A stretch of DNA of 64,000 bases from Schistocerca nitens (taxonomy: Eukaryota > Arthropoda > Insecta > Orthoptera > Acrididae), in contig NC_064619.1 of assembly GCF_023898315.1 (NCBI RefSeq), forward strand, positions 298,444,150 to 298,508,149, written 5' to 3'. Positions 63,596 to 64,000 of this stretch are shown in pieces; position 1 is the stretch's first letter; every line of letters starts with the position of its first letter. Under the pieces are notes generated by a model. That model made no database searches and was not told where the DNA came from. It was given only the letters and a program-made list of their open reading frames with translations. A program made the translations under genes and the position numbers.

Positions 63596-64000
63596 TGTAG
63601 AATACACCTACACAGAGTCTTTGACTAACAAGGGTACAGACCAAAGGTGCAACTCTGGGAACACATTGTGGGTTGCTGTCAGTGTATTCGGAATACACAT
63701 GGTATTTATGAAGGTGTAGTCATCGATGAGGAGAACTGCTGAAGCCTGGCTTCACATGAATGCTGGCTGGCCATGTAGTTGTAATGCATCTTGTCCTGAA
63801 ATGTATATTTTCAGTTTTGTTCCTCTGGGACTCTGTTATAAGGTGCTCATGTACTCAGTCACAATACGTCGTATCGGGAAATCACTGGTTTTCGGACCTA
63901 TGTTCATTACGATTATTTGCTTCTTTCATTGTCATACATTCACCGCTTTCGTTTCTACTTAAGATAGTCAAACACCCTGTACATCCCACTGAAATCCAAT
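63596..64000. other. No gene recognised
   Basis: End of window. The open frame at 63726-63962 has no recognisable domain. Confidence 0.35.

Overview
This window is eukaryotic nuclear DNA from an insect, most likely an orthopteran (grasshopper or locust, Schistocerca-like). It is long intergenic or intronic sequence packed with tRNA- and 5S-derived SINEs, old Tc1/mariner, piggyBac and hAT copies, LINE fragments and simple repeats. There are no operons, ribosome binding sites or CRISPR arrays. The organism call rests on recognising SINE and transposon families common in locust genomes; no search was run.

Only one host coding segment is convincing: a GC-rich exon at about 40.4-42.4 kb (+ strand) encoding an Arg/Ser/Pro-rich, apparently disordered protein. 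It has two PPxPPRP motifs and repeated RRSxS motifs, and probably continues through a splice donor at 42334. GC-rich patches at about 1.3-1.85, 4.4-4.8, 9.5-9.96, 30.6-30.96, 45.0-45.4 and 59.04-59.3 kb could be CpG islands or unrecognised first exons.

Layout. 0-10 kb: a SINE with perfect target-site duplications (TSDs), two head-to-head Tc1 remnants around a tRNA-like SINE, a foldback element, an almost complete Tc1 element (5953-7142), a mariner-type transposase wreck and a short non-autonomous mariner. 10-22 kb: a LINE tail, a mariner transposase pseudogene, several SINEs including tRNA-headed and 5S-headed copies with a common body, a foldback, and a Tc1 element split by a deleted piggyBac copy. 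22-31 kb: SINEs, two LINE reverse-transcriptase fragments, and a 0.9 kb foldback with a Penelope-like fragment at its centre. 31-40 kb: a hAT C-terminus, a Tc1 element interrupted by a SINE, microsatellites, and a Tc1 copy broken by two foldbacks. 40-42.4 kb: host exon. 42-58 kb: more SINEs, five foldbacks or palindromes, and a mariner transposase pseudogene hit by two SINEs. 58-64 kb: a Tc1 element, a LINE 3' part and a (GA)n tract.

The most interesting pattern is a repeated hammerhead-ribozyme-like core (CTGANGA, stem II, GAAA, a short self-complementary stretch, then U-H), often followed by AATAAA. It occurs at about ten loci, mostly in arms of foldback elements, so that the two arms carry oppositely oriented copies. 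One such foldback holds a Penelope-like endonuclease tail and another has an 11-bp TSD. This suggests a family of ribozyme-bearing foldback retroelements related to Penelope-like elements or retrozymes. Hammerheads in Penelope-like elements are known; the two-armed foldback arrangement is what deserves checking.
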